The notes: generated by a model not told the origin, from the letters alone. A DNA stretch of 6,552 nucleotides from Clostridia bacterium (GCA_024403175.1 JAKSSI010000079.1:1-6552); one strand, 5' to 3'; positions 1 through 6,277 are shown, counted from the first letter of the stretch. A program made the numbers and translations.

Positions 1-2
1 CA

Positions 3-122
3 TATTATCGCGAGCAGGGCCGCTCCCCCGAGTTGATCCTCGGTTATCTCGCCGCCTCCTGCGGCTGGTGCGATCCTGGCGCTTCCGTTTCCCTCGCGGC
101 GCTTTTCCCCCGCTTTACGCTT
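3..122 (+). pseudogene. GC-rich fragment resembling the C-terminal part of a glutamyl-tRNA synthetase-like (GluQRS-type) protein
   Basis: The frame beginning at base 3 is open through the GC-rich stretch and gives about 40 residues. They include the segments RSPELILGYLAASCGW and VSLAALFPRF. This pattern, a 'SPE..(I/L)G.LA' helix followed about 20 residues later by 'VS...L.P.F', resembles from memory the region after the catalytic core of glutamyl-tRNA synthetase-like proteins such as tRNA(Asp) glutamyl-Q synthetase. That enzyme glutamylates queuosine in tRNA. No start, ATP-binding signature or natural stop is present. After about base 122 the frame runs into antisense of the neighbouring RnfC-like domain and loses meaning. 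GC content is 78 of 120 bases here against 17 of the next 60, so this is probably foreign DNA joined to the contig rather than a resident gene. The family call rests on a short match and is tentative. Confidence 0.35.
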
Positions 123-1114
123 TCGTGTAAATCGAATTTATCATCAGAATTAATGATAATGTATTCTGAATTTGTGCCACTTACAGGATTAAGTCTAGTT
201 TCAATAGCCTCGACCGTGCCACTTACACTTGAATGAATATTGCAGCTGATATATGAAGATGCTTCCGCAATTTTTTGACCCACTTTAACATGATCGCCAG
301 GTTTAACAATTGGAGTAGCCGCCTTACCAATATGCATAGAAGTTGGAATAACCACCTGCTTTGGCATAGGGAATGCGTTGATTGGCATATCCTCCGTTCT
401 TTCTTTTCTTTCAAAAGGATGAATGCCGCCGTAGAAACCTTCAAAGCGCTTTTCTCTAATGCTCTTTACATATTCATTTACAGTCTTATAGTTTACCTTT
501 GAATAATCTCTAAGCTGAACCGGCTGATGAAGGAATTCTTCTAATCTACCTTGCTCCTTAAGTTTGTTATAGATTTTTTCCCAAGCACACTCTTTGTTAG
601 GATCTATTTCACACTTGCCGTTCTTTGTTCCTCCGCAAGGTCCATTTACTAAGCTCTTTGTGCAATCAACTATAGGACAAATGCCGCCTGTTGTATTAAG
701 GAAGCACTGGTTGCATGCATCACAGGTTTTCTTTGTAAGAGCCATTCCATGATGGCCGATATAATTTAAGGAATCGGTAACTGTTAAAACATTTATATCT
801 TCCAATTCGGCAACAGTCTGTACACCAAGGCCGCAAGACAGGACTACTATATTTTCGCTGCCAGCAGGAATAACTCCTTCAAGTTTTCTTTCTGTTTGAA
901 CGGAATTACATAAAAAATCAATGGCAACAGCACCGGTAATGTTTTTACCCTGAGCTTTTGCCAAAGTTTTAAATTCATCTGCGTCTGTTTCTTCTACGGA
1001 TTCAAATTCCTTAAAGCATTTGTTGCAAGACACAACAAAAAAATTGTCTTTGTCCGCAAGGATCTGACATATTTCTTCAGTGTTCTTCAGCACATACTTT
1101 GTATAATTCACCAC
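44..1114 (-). CDS. metV: MetV-like methylene-tetrahydrofolate reductase C-terminal protein fused to an RnfC N-terminal domain; 3' end disrupted
   Basis: Residues 1 to about 200 match the MetV/MTHFR C-terminal zinc/Fe-S protein that partners MetF. They carry C30-x2-C33, C94, the cluster C131-x2-C134-x2-C137, C146, C151, then NGPCGG (C160), C168 and C176-A-W. These cysteines are expected to hold Fe-S clusters that pass electrons to methylene-tetrahydrofolate reduction. From about residue 226 the protein becomes RnfC-like: FYGGIHPFERKE (227-238), VVIPTSMHIGKAA (254-266), VKPGDHVKVGQKIAEAS (270-286) and IHSSVSGTVEAIE (293-305), the barrel-sandwich domain at the RnfC N-terminus. In Acetobacterium woodii MetV, MetF and RnfC2 are separate subunits of one complex. 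Native sequence ends near residue 334; the last ~20 residues and the stop at 44-46 come from the GC-rich segment, so the SLBB and ferredoxin parts of RnfC are missing. Two GTG codons are adjacent; AGGAG lies 4 nt before the first and 7 nt before the second (1109-1111), which is the likelier start. No MetF gene is in view. Confidence 0.82.
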   Translation of the reverse strand: MVNYTKYVLKNTEEICQILADKDNFFVVSCNKCFKEFESVEETDADEFKTLAKAQGKNITGAVAIDFLCNSVQTERKLEGVIPAGSENIVVLSCGLGVQTVAELEDINVLTVTDSLNYIGHHGMALTKKTCDACNQCFLNTTGGICPIVDCTKSLVNGPCGGTKNGKCEIDPNKECAWEKIYNKLKEQGRLEEFLHQPVQLRDYSKVNYKTVNEYVKSIREKRFEGFYGGIHPFERKERTEDMPINAFPMPKQVVIPTSMHIGKAATPIVKPGDHVKVGQKIAEASSYISCNIHSSVSGTVEAIETRLNPVSGTNSEYIIINSDDKFDLHESVKRGKSAARETEAPGSHQPQEAAR

Positions 1115-1180
1115 AAATCTCCTTTCGATTGTAGTTTTAAATGATTTGCTTTTTCAATAATTATATATTTTCGCAGGTTT

Positions 1181-1209
1181 TTGCTCTTTATACAATGAAA
1201 ATGTATAAA
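1181..1209 (+). promoter_or_regulatory. Candidate promoter for the lipoprotein operon
   Basis: TTGCTC (1181-1186) is followed by 17 bases and then TATAAA (1204-1209), which would start transcription near 1216. That leaves a leader of about 170 nt before the lipoprotein ATG. The -35 box matches only three consensus positions, and the region is so AT-rich that alternatives exist, such as TTGTGA at 1329. No convincing promoter for the opposite metV gene was found in 1115-1387. Confidence 0.3.
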
Positions 1210-1216
1210 TAATATG

Positions 1217-1231
1217 GTATATTTAGTATAC
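1217..1231. promoter_or_regulatory. Palindrome in the metV/lipoprotein divergent region, possible operator
   Basis: GTATA-TTTAG-TATAC is a perfect inverted repeat with 5-bp arms. It sits directly after the candidate -10 box at 1204-1209, a position where a repressor would block initiation. Short AT-rich palindromes occur often by chance, so this is weak evidence. Confidence 0.22.
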
Positions 1232-1387
1232 TGCTAGGTTAAAAATGTTAAATAAACACAATTTTTTGAATATTTTTTTGATTTTTGTTGTTTCTTTGTA
1301 ACCTACTTGAATTTTCGCCGTCCATAAATTGTGAAAGACGTTAATTCAAATCCTAATTATATACAGAAAGAACTATGAGGTAACTAA

Positions 1388-1876
1388 ATGAAAAAGATTT
1401 TAGCAATTTTACTTGCTTTAGCAATGGTATTCAGCTTCGCAGCTTGCGGAAAGAAAGAAAAGCCAGTAGAAGACGAACAACTTCCTGAAGATGCAACAGT
1501 AGCACAGATTATGTGCGCAGAATTCAAAAAGCAGATAAAAGATGAAAAGGATCTTATGAAGCTTATGCAGAAACTTGCAGAAAATGAAGCTCTTGGCTTT
1601 GCTGCAGATATCGTAGAACTTCCAGAAGGATACCTTGGCGGATTTACAACAGACATTAAAGATTTCAAGCAGTGCGTAGCTATGGTTCCATTTATCGGAA
1701 GCATTCCATTTGCAGCTTATGTATTCGAAGCAAAGGATGCAGCTGCTTTAGAAAAGACTCTTACAGATAACCACGACTTAAGATGGAACATCTGCACAGA
1801 AGCAGACGAATTCATGACAGCTGTTGTAGACAACTATGTATTCGCAATTCTTTCCCCAGCAACATTTGAAGACTAA
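1388..1876 (+). CDS. Small secreted lipoprotein of unknown function
   Basis: This 162-residue protein has a classic lipoprotein signal: MKK, a hydrophobic stretch from I4 to F17, and the lipobox F-A-A-C with the lipidated cysteine at C20, followed by GKKEK. It should be anchored to the outer face of the cytoplasmic membrane. The mature part is acidic and ends with a segment around DNYVFAILSP (about residues 148-157). A strand of the type 'x-NYVF-hydrophobic' near the C-terminus is seen in small Firmicutes lipoproteins such as the DUF4358 group, but I cannot confirm that membership. The start is supported by GAGG at 1377-1380, 7 nt before the ATG. It is the first gene of a same-strand set; the next gene starts 17 nt after its stop. 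Its substrate or partner is unknown. Confidence 0.75.
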   Translation: MKKILAILLALAMVFSFAACGKKEKPVEDEQLPEDATVAQIMCAEFKKQIKDEKDLMKLMQKLAENEALGFAADIVELPEGYLGGFTTDIKDFKQCVAMVPFIGSIPFAAYVFEAKDAAALEKTLTDNHDLRWNICTEADEFMTAVVDNYVFAILSPATFED

Positions 1877-1893
1877 TTAATAGAAAAGACACT

Positions 1894-2856
1894 ATGAAGA
1901 ACAAGAAGACCACAATGTTTGTGGCATCCGTACTGATTGTTATCTTTCATGTATGGGTGAGAATGATAGACAGAACGTCGCCTATCTACCCAATAGGCAC
2001 ATTCCTTCGTCACGTTGGATTCATTGGTGTAGATATGTTCTTCTTTGTATCAGCATTCTCAATTGCCACAAGAAAAGAACTTAAGTACAAAAGTTTCGTA
2101 TTATCAAGATTTAAGTACATTTATTTAAAATTCGCAGTATTTGCAGTTGTAGCATTCATCTACGAATCTTGGAAGCCTTTAAGACTTTTTAAGGTTTTAA
2201 CAGCCCAGGAACTGTTTAATAAAGGCGGCGGTAGCTTCCTTTGGTTCCTCCCGGCAATTATGATAATGTACATTCTTCTGCCTTTCTTTAGGCTGGCAGA
2301 TAAGAAAAATCCAAAGCTTACAGCAATACTTGCCATAGTTATTTGGGTCGCAATAGGTGTAATAGTTACAAACCTTACCAAGTACAAGGCAATGTTCATC
2401 TTCTTTAATAGAATCCCAATTATTCTTATCGGATACTATTTTGGAAAATATGCTGTTTTGGACAAGCTTAGAAAGAGCGCCGCAAAGTACTGGATTTTAA
2501 CAGCCATTCTGGCTATCGGCGGATTGATTCTTGTATATAACTTCGGTTATCAAGGATCTCCAAACAAGCCAATTAGAGAACTGTTCTATGTAATAGGCGT
2601 TCCTCTCACAGTTGGCGTGGTAATGCTTCTGGATATGATTCCGGCAGCGAAGATTGTGCAAATTGTGGGTAATTGCACTTTAGAAATGTATGCTCTTCAG
2701 ATGATTTTCGGATTTAAGGGAGCAAATAAAGTCTATACACTTACAAAAAGTCCGATAATCACAAATATCGTAAGCATGGTTGCCATTATGGCGGCTGCGG
2801 TTGTAGTTAGCAAATTATTTTCCCTTATAATAGATTCAAAAAAACGAAGAGCTTAA
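1894..2856 (+). CDS. Acyltransferase-3-like integral membrane protein
   Basis: The protein has 320 residues and is almost entirely hydrophobic, with roughly ten predicted membrane segments. Two features point to the acyltransferase 3 family (PF01757), which transfers acyl groups to sugars, peptidoglycan, exopolysaccharide or other envelope molecules. One is a histidine at the end of the first segment (H19, in LIVIFHVW). The other is the GVDMFFFVSAF block at 45-55, matching the family's 'GVDxFFxISGF' signature. The C-terminus ends in a basic tail, SKKRRA. Length is close to the usual ~330-380 but on the short side: the N-terminus lacks the charged 'DxLR' segment normally found just before the first helix. 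No upstream in-frame start restores it, because a TGA stop lies at 1867-1869. The ribosome binding site is weak (AGAAAAGA), so translation may be coupled to the lipoprotein 17 nt upstream. The acceptor molecule is unknown. Confidence 0.72.
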   Translation: MKNKKTTMFVASVLIVIFHVWVRMIDRTSPIYPIGTFLRHVGFIGVDMFFFVSAFSIATRKELKYKSFVLSRFKYIYLKFAVFAVVAFIYESWKPLRLFKVLTAQELFNKGGGSFLWFLPAIMIMYILLPFFRLADKKNPKLTAILAIVIWVAIGVIVTNLTKYKAMFIFFNRIPIILIGYYFGKYAVLDKLRKSAAKYWILTAILAIGGLILVYNFGYQGSPNKPIRELFYVIGVPLTVGVVMLLDMIPAAKIVQIVGNCTLEMYALQMIFGFKGANKVYTLTKSPIITNIVSMVAIMAAAVVVSKLFSLIIDSKKRRA

Positions 2857-2873
2857 ATCGCCGGAGGTATCTT

Positions 2874-3695
2874 ATGCTTCAAAGCAACAAACAGCATCAA
2901 GAAAATCTAAACGAAGTACTTCAACTCCGTTTCCCTGCCGTAGCACTTAAGATGGTAGAAAAAAAGGACGAGGACAAGCTGGTTCCAGCCGATGCCTTAA
3001 AGCCTATGGAAAAAAGCGGCAAACACATTGCCCTCTGCCAGGCTTTTGCCTATGCAAGAAGACAAGGTAAAACCGTATATATGAGAAAAGAAGATCACTG
3101 GTGCTGGAACCCTCTCATGACTTACGGCCATGTAGAATGTGTTAAAGGCACAGAACCTTTTAATATCATATCTAGAGTTATTGGTATTCCCGACCCGGAT
3201 AAAGCAGAAGAATTTGTTAACGCTTTCCCTAAATTCCCTTATGGGAAATACGAAGGCACACTTGTAGCTCCGCTGGATAAAGCTGATTTCGACCCAGATA
3301 TAACACTTATCTATCTGAAGAACGATCAACTTCGTTGCCTGCTTATGGCGGTTTCTTCTCAGACAGGTTCTATGATTGATTCTGCATTTACTGCACTTGA
3401 TTCTTGTACCTACTCTGTAATTAACCCAATGTATGATGGCAACTACCGCATAACACTGCCAGATCCAGGCGAGTACGAAAGAGCTCTTACGCCAGAGGAT
3501 GACATTATTTTCTCTGTTCCAGCGCAAAAGGAAGAAGAATTCTATAAAGGTTTGGCTTTTGTAATGAACAAAGGCCATGGCTATAGAAAAAATTTCTTCC
3601 CAGCAATGAAACAAGACTTCGAGAGACCACGTTTTTACAACCAGCTTTATAAAGCTTGGGGCCTCGACCAAGGCGAAGATTGGGATAAATCTTAG
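2874..3695 (+). CDS. DUF169 family protein
   Basis: This 273-residue soluble protein has the layout of the DUF169 family (PF02596), which is common in anaerobic bacteria and archaea and has no established function. Visible family-type features are the N-terminal 'LRFPAVALKM' strand (18-27), the ALCQAFAYAR block with C55 (53-62), a second cysteine at C77 in HWCWNP, the IPDPDKAEEF helix, and a central region around LRCLLMAVSSQTG. The conserved cysteines could bind metal or a cofactor, which is inference. The start is well set: GGAGG at 2863-2867 lies 6 nt before ATG. It follows the acyltransferase by 17 nt and is the last gene before the terminator at 3723-3763, so it is probably co-transcribed with it. 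No signal peptide or membrane segment is seen. Confidence 0.78.
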   Translation: MLQSNKQHQENLNEVLQLRFPAVALKMVEKKDEDKLVPADALKPMEKSGKHIALCQAFAYARRQGKTVYMRKEDHWCWNPLMTYGHVECVKGTEPFNIISRVIGIPDPDKAEEFVNAFPKFPYGKYEGTLVAPLDKADFDPDITLIYLKNDQLRCLLMAVSSQTGSMIDSAFTALDSCTYSVINPMYDGNYRITLPDPGEYERALTPEDDIIFSVPAQKEEEFYKGLAFVMNKGHGYRKNFFPAMKQDFERPRFYNQLYKAWGLDQGEDWDKS

Positions 3696-3722
3696 GGAAA
3701 ACTCTAAATCATTTCAAAATTC

Positions 3723-3763
3723 AAAAGACCACACTATCGGAATAACCGTTAGTGTGGTCTTTT
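3723..3763. terminator. Bidirectional intrinsic terminator between convergent genes
   Basis: The arms AAAAGACCACACTA (3723-3736) and TAGTGTGGTCTTTT (3750-3763) are a perfect 14-bp inverted repeat. The stem continues after one T-T mismatch with CGG/CCG and a 5-base AATAA loop (3741-3745). A T-rich tract follows on the + strand, and the A-rich left flank gives T residues on the minus strand. It therefore can end both the lipoprotein/acyltransferase/DUF169 transcript and the DUF1836 transcript, whose stop codon lies 3 bases away. Confidence 0.92.
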
Positions 3764-3765
3764 CT

Positions 3766-4332
3766 TTATCTTAAGAATGTTTTCTTGGTGTAGTACCTGC
3801 AGGCAAAGGAAAGTGCAAAGTTTTCCATAAGATATTTGTTTTCCCTACCTTCTATATATACATATTTAACATTTATTTCACCGGAAAATACATTATTTAC
3901 AGCATTTTCAATGGCAGTGCAAAAGCGTTCGTAGGTAAGTTCATAATTATGTTGGTTTATATCCATACCCATATTTATGAGCTTATTTATTTCGTCAGGA
4001 GAATAGCAAGTCTTCATAATATAAATAACGATAATCATTACTATACTCTTGCGGCTGTACTTCTTGTTTACAGGAGCATCAACAAAACCTGCCTTAACAT
4101 AGTTATTAATCATGCTCTTTGTAAGAGGAAGTTCTCCAACCTCATGGAAAAATGCTCCCATACTCTTATCAATAAGAGAAAGAAGCTGTTCCATATAAAG
4201 ACCCACATCCGGAATTTCTTTCCAACGAAGAATGTGAAGCTTTGGCACACTATTTTCTTGTAATTCGTTCAATTTGTCCATCATAGCAATGAGATTATAC
4301 TTAAAAAACGTAGTTACTACAAGGCTTGACAT
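3766..4332 (-). CDS. DUF1836 family protein, probable transcription regulator
   Basis: The central part matches DUF1836 (PF08876), a Firmicutes family with a MerR-like winged helix at its N-terminus. Visible are IPDVGLYMEQLLSLID (40-55), the signature LTKSMINNYVKAGFV (70-84) and KKYSRKSIVMIIVIYIMK (90-107), followed by a helical C-terminal half. The family is thought to bind DNA but its targets are not known. The first ATG (4330-4332) has no ribosome binding site and lies inside the -35 box of the opposite gene's promoter. A better-placed start may be one of the two ATGs at 4279-4284 (M17, M18), just after a TATAAT box. A protein starting there would have 171-172 residues and keep the whole conserved domain. 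Being divergent from the acyl-CoA synthetase gene, it may regulate that gene or itself. Its 3' end meets the terminator shared with the DUF169 operon. Confidence 0.8.
   Translation of the reverse strand: MSSLVVTTFFKYNLIAMMDKLNELQENSVPKLHILRWKEIPDVGLYMEQLLSLIDKSMGAFFHEVGELPLTKSMINNYVKAGFVDAPVNKKYSRKSIVMIIVIYIMKTCYSPDEINKLINMGMDINQHNYELTYERFCTAIENAVNNVFSGEINVKYVYIEGRENKYLMENFALSFACRYYTKKTFLR
4294..4322 (-). promoter_or_regulatory. Candidate promoter of the DUF1836 gene
   Basis: On the minus strand TTGTAG (4322-4317) is followed by exactly 17 bases and a perfect TATAAT (4299-4294). Transcription would begin near 4287-4290, only a few bases before the ATGATG at 4284-4279, giving an essentially leaderless message. 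The promoter lies inside the longest reading of the gene, which argues for the shorter protein. Confidence 0.4.
4310..4320. promoter_or_regulatory. Palindrome overlapping the DUF1836 promoter, possible operator
   Basis: GTAGT-T-ACTAC is a perfect inverted repeat with 5-bp arms around one base. It lies in the spacer and -35 box of the candidate DUF1836 promoter. Its centre is 31 bp (about three helical turns) from the second palindrome at 4340-4352, so both would face the same side of the helix. Confidence 0.3.
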
Positions 4333-4354
4333 TGTATTGGTTATAATATAACAT
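4326..4354 (+). promoter_or_regulatory. Candidate promoter of the acyl-CoA synthetase gene
   Basis: A perfect TTGACA (4326-4331) is followed by 17 bases and TAACAT (4349-4354, four of six consensus bases). Transcription would start near 4361, leaving a leader of about 47 nt that contains AAGGAG at 4394-4399. A weaker alternative is TTGGTT (4338-4343) with TATATT (4362-4367). Confidence 0.5.
4340..4352. promoter_or_regulatory. Palindrome overlapping the acyl-CoA synthetase promoter, possible operator
   Basis: GTTATA-A-TATAAC is a perfect inverted repeat with 6-bp arms. It covers the end of the spacer and the -10 box of the candidate promoter, where a bound protein would block RNA polymerase. 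The neighbouring DUF1836 protein is the obvious candidate ligand, which is inference only. Confidence 0.35.
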
Positions 4355-4407
4355 AGTTTTGTATATTATGTGCAATTATTTTACATTTATTATAAGGAGT
4401 TATTTTA

Positions 4408-6183
4408 ATGAGCAATCCTAACTATGCTGAACTGAAATTGCAGGAAGCTTATAATACCAATAGAGACGATATCATCGATAGAAATCTTCGTCCTATTACA
4501 GACATTAAGGACATGATTACATCCAGTGCAACAATTTACGCAAACAATGTTGCATTCAAGCAGAGATTCAAGAAGGGCGAACCATTCACCGACATTACAT
4601 ATAAAGAAGCTATGGAAGACATCAACGGTCTTGGAACAGCTTTAATCAATATGGGTCTTAAGGACAAGCGCATTGCTGTAATCGGTGAAAACTGCTATCA
4701 GTGGGCTGTATCCTACCTTGCAACCATCTGCGGTACAGGCGTTGTTGTTCCACTCGATAAGGAACTTGCAGAAGAAAACCTTAGCGGACTTTGCGCAGCT
4801 GCAGATGTAGAAGCAGTTCTTTGCACAAAGAAATTCTCTAAAACCTTCAATAGCATTAGAGAATCTGGAAAGACTCAGATTAAGTACATCATTAATTTAA
4901 ATCTCGAAGAAAAGAGTGAAACAGATCTTGCATTTAGAGAAGTAATAGAAGAAGGTAAAAAGCTTATTGCAGATGGCGATAAGAGTTTCGTAGATGCCGT
5001 TATCGACCCAGAAGCAATGGCAGCTATCCTCTTCACATCTGGTACAACAGGAATTTCAAAAGGCGTAATGCTCTGTCACAAGAACATCGCTGTAGACCTT
5101 ATGCTTCTTCCAACAATACTCAACGTTTATGAAAACGATGTATTCTTCAGCGTACTTCCTGTTCACCACACATTTGAATGCACAGCAGGTTTCTTAATTC
5201 CTCTCTACAGAGGTTCTGCTATCGCATACTGCGAAGGTCTTAAGTACATTCAGTCCAACCTCAAAGAAATTAATCCATCTATCGTAATGCTTGTTCCTCT
5301 TATTGCAGAGGCTCTCTACAAAGGTATTTGGAAGAATATCAGAAAGCAGGGCAAGGAAAAGACTGTTAAGAACGTTATTAATATTTGCAAGAAGTTTGGT
5401 AAAGCTGGTAACAAGATTCAGAGAAAGCTTCTTAAGGACATCTATGCAGTATTCGGCACAAACATGAGACTTCTCATCTGTGGCGGCGCAGCAATGGACC
5501 CAGGCATTCTCGACTTCTTCGAAGATCTTGGATTCCTTGGTATTCAGGGATACGGACTTACAGAATGCGCACCAGTTGCAGCTGTAAACGGAGAAATCCT
5601 CCACAAGAGCGCATCAATTGGACGCCCTCTTCCAACTATCGACGCTAAGATTATAAATCCTGATTCAGAAGGAAACGGCGAAATCCTTATCAAGGGCGAT
5701 ATCGTAATGCTCGGCTACTACAATATGCAAGAAGAAACCGACAAGGTCCTTCAGGATGGATGGTTCCACACTGGCGATATCGGATATATCGACGACCAGG
5801 GATTCATCTTCATCACTGGCCGTTCCAAGAACGTAATTATTGCTTCTAACGGAAAGAATGTATTCCCAGAAGAGCTCGAATATTGCCTCGGACTTACAGG
5901 ACTTGTTACAGAATCCATGGTTTGGGCTGATGCAGATGAAAACGGTCAGGATACAGTTATTATTGCATCCATCTTCCCAGATGCTGCAGCTGTTGAAGAA
6001 AGACTCGGTGCAAACTACACAGATGCCGATGTAAACAAACTCTTCGACGAAGAAATTGATAAGCTCAACAAGACTCTTCCACTCTACAAGCAGATTAGAA
6101 GATTCGTAATTAGAAAAGAAGAATTTGAAAAGACAACTGCAAAGAAGATTAAGAGATTTGTAGCATCAAATAGAGCAAAGTAA
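4408..6183 (+). CDS. AMP-forming long-chain fatty acid-CoA ligase (acyl-CoA synthetase)
   Basis: This 591-residue protein of the ANL superfamily activates a carboxylic acid, probably a fatty acid, with ATP to an acyl-adenylate and then forms the CoA thioester. All the core motifs are intact: the phosphate loop LFTSGTTGISKG (208-219), GYGLTEC (381-387), GWFHTGD with the ribose-binding D457, the hinge region GRSKNVI (471-477), NGKNVFPEELE just after it, and the C-terminal TTAKKIKRF, in which K580 aligns with the catalytic lysine of the usual 'GKI' motif. Length suits the bacterial long-chain type. It has no signal peptide. The start is supported by AAGGAG at 4394-4399, 8 nt before ATG. It is transcribed away from the DUF1836 gene, from a region with a good promoter and palindromes. 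Chain-length preference cannot be read from the sequence; medium-chain or aryl acids remain possible. Its natural terminator is absent because a group II intron begins 10 bases after the stop. Confidence 0.93.
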   Translation: MSNPNYAELKLQEAYNTNRDDIIDRNLRPITDIKDMITSSATIYANNVAFKQRFKKGEPFTDITYKEAMEDINGLGTALINMGLKDKRIAVIGENCYQWAVSYLATICGTGVVVPLDKELAEENLSGLCAAADVEAVLCTKKFSKTFNSIRESGKTQIKYIINLNLEEKSETDLAFREVIEEGKKLIADGDKSFVDAVIDPEAMAAILFTSGTTGISKGVMLCHKNIAVDLMLLPTILNVYENDVFFSVLPVHHTFECTAGFLIPLYRGSAIAYCEGLKYIQSNLKEINPSIVMLVPLIAEALYKGIWKNIRKQGKEKTVKNVINICKKFGKAGNKIQRKLLKDIYAVFGTNMRLLICGGAAMDPGILDFFEDLGFLGIQGYGLTECAPVAAVNGEILHKSASIGRPLPTIDAKIINPDSEGNGEILIKGDIVMLGYYNMQEETDKVLQDGWFHTGDIGYIDDQGFIFITGRSKNVIIASNGKNVFPEELEYCLGLTGLVTESMVWADADENGQDTVIIASIFPDAAAVEERLGANYTDADVNKLFDEEIDKLNKTLPLYKQIRRFVIRKEEFEKTTAKKIKRFVASNRAK

Positions 6184-6192
6184 TTAAATGCA

Positions 6193-6235
6193 ATCGAGTA
6201 GGAGGGAAAATTAAATAAATTTTCCCGACCTCTCA
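6193..6235 (-). ncRNA. Group II intron domain VI with bulged branch-point A
   Basis: Read on the minus strand, GAG (6234-6232) pairs with CTC (6198-6196) and AGG (6231-6229) pairs with CCT (6202-6200). This leaves a single unpaired adenosine at 6199. Beyond a small internal loop a perfect 9-bp distal stem, GGGAAAATT (6226-6218) with AATTTTCCC (6212-6204), closes a 5-base loop. An unpaired A 7 nt from the 3' end is the hallmark nucleophile of lariat formation. Confidence 0.85.
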
Positions 6236-6270
6236 CACCACCGTGCGTACGGTTCCGTACACGGCGGTTC
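6236..6270 (-). ncRNA. Group II intron domain V catalytic hairpin
   Basis: On the minus strand ACCGCCGTG (6268-6260) pairs with CACGGTGGT (6245-6237), including one G-U wobble. A two-base bulge follows on the 3' side (6247-6246), then a 4-bp upper stem TACG/CGTA and a GAAC tetraloop (6255-6252). The 9-bp lower stem, the two-base 3' bulge and the total of about 34 nt are the standard domain V layout. The CGC (6266-6264) is the probable catalytic triad. Confidence 0.88.
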
Positions 6271-6277
6271 AATCAAC

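Noticed and set aside
33..236. Open + strand frame at the left end read as one small gene
   Set aside because: Its first half is the GC-rich foreign fragment and its second half is antisense to the RnfC-like domain. No single protein is encoded across the junction.
1115..1387. Riboswitch or small RNA in the AT-rich divergent intergenic region
   Set aside because: There is no stable stem structure or recognisable riboswitch core. The region is dominated by T and A runs and fits promoters only.
2997..3671. Long minus-strand open frame inside the DUF169 gene
   Set aside because: It lies wholly antisense to a well-supported gene with a strong ribosome binding site. Its translation has no recognisable domain and is cysteine- and arginine-rich in the manner of a shadow frame.
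4326..4347. TTGACA paired with the perfect TATAAT at 4342-4347
   Set aside because: The spacing is only 10 bases, too short for a sigma-70-type promoter. The TAACAT at 17-bp spacing is the better partner.
6084..6272. Minus-strand open frame over the end of the synthetase and intron domains V-VI
   Set aside because: It spans non-coding catalytic RNA and antisense of the synthetase, and has no protein-like features.
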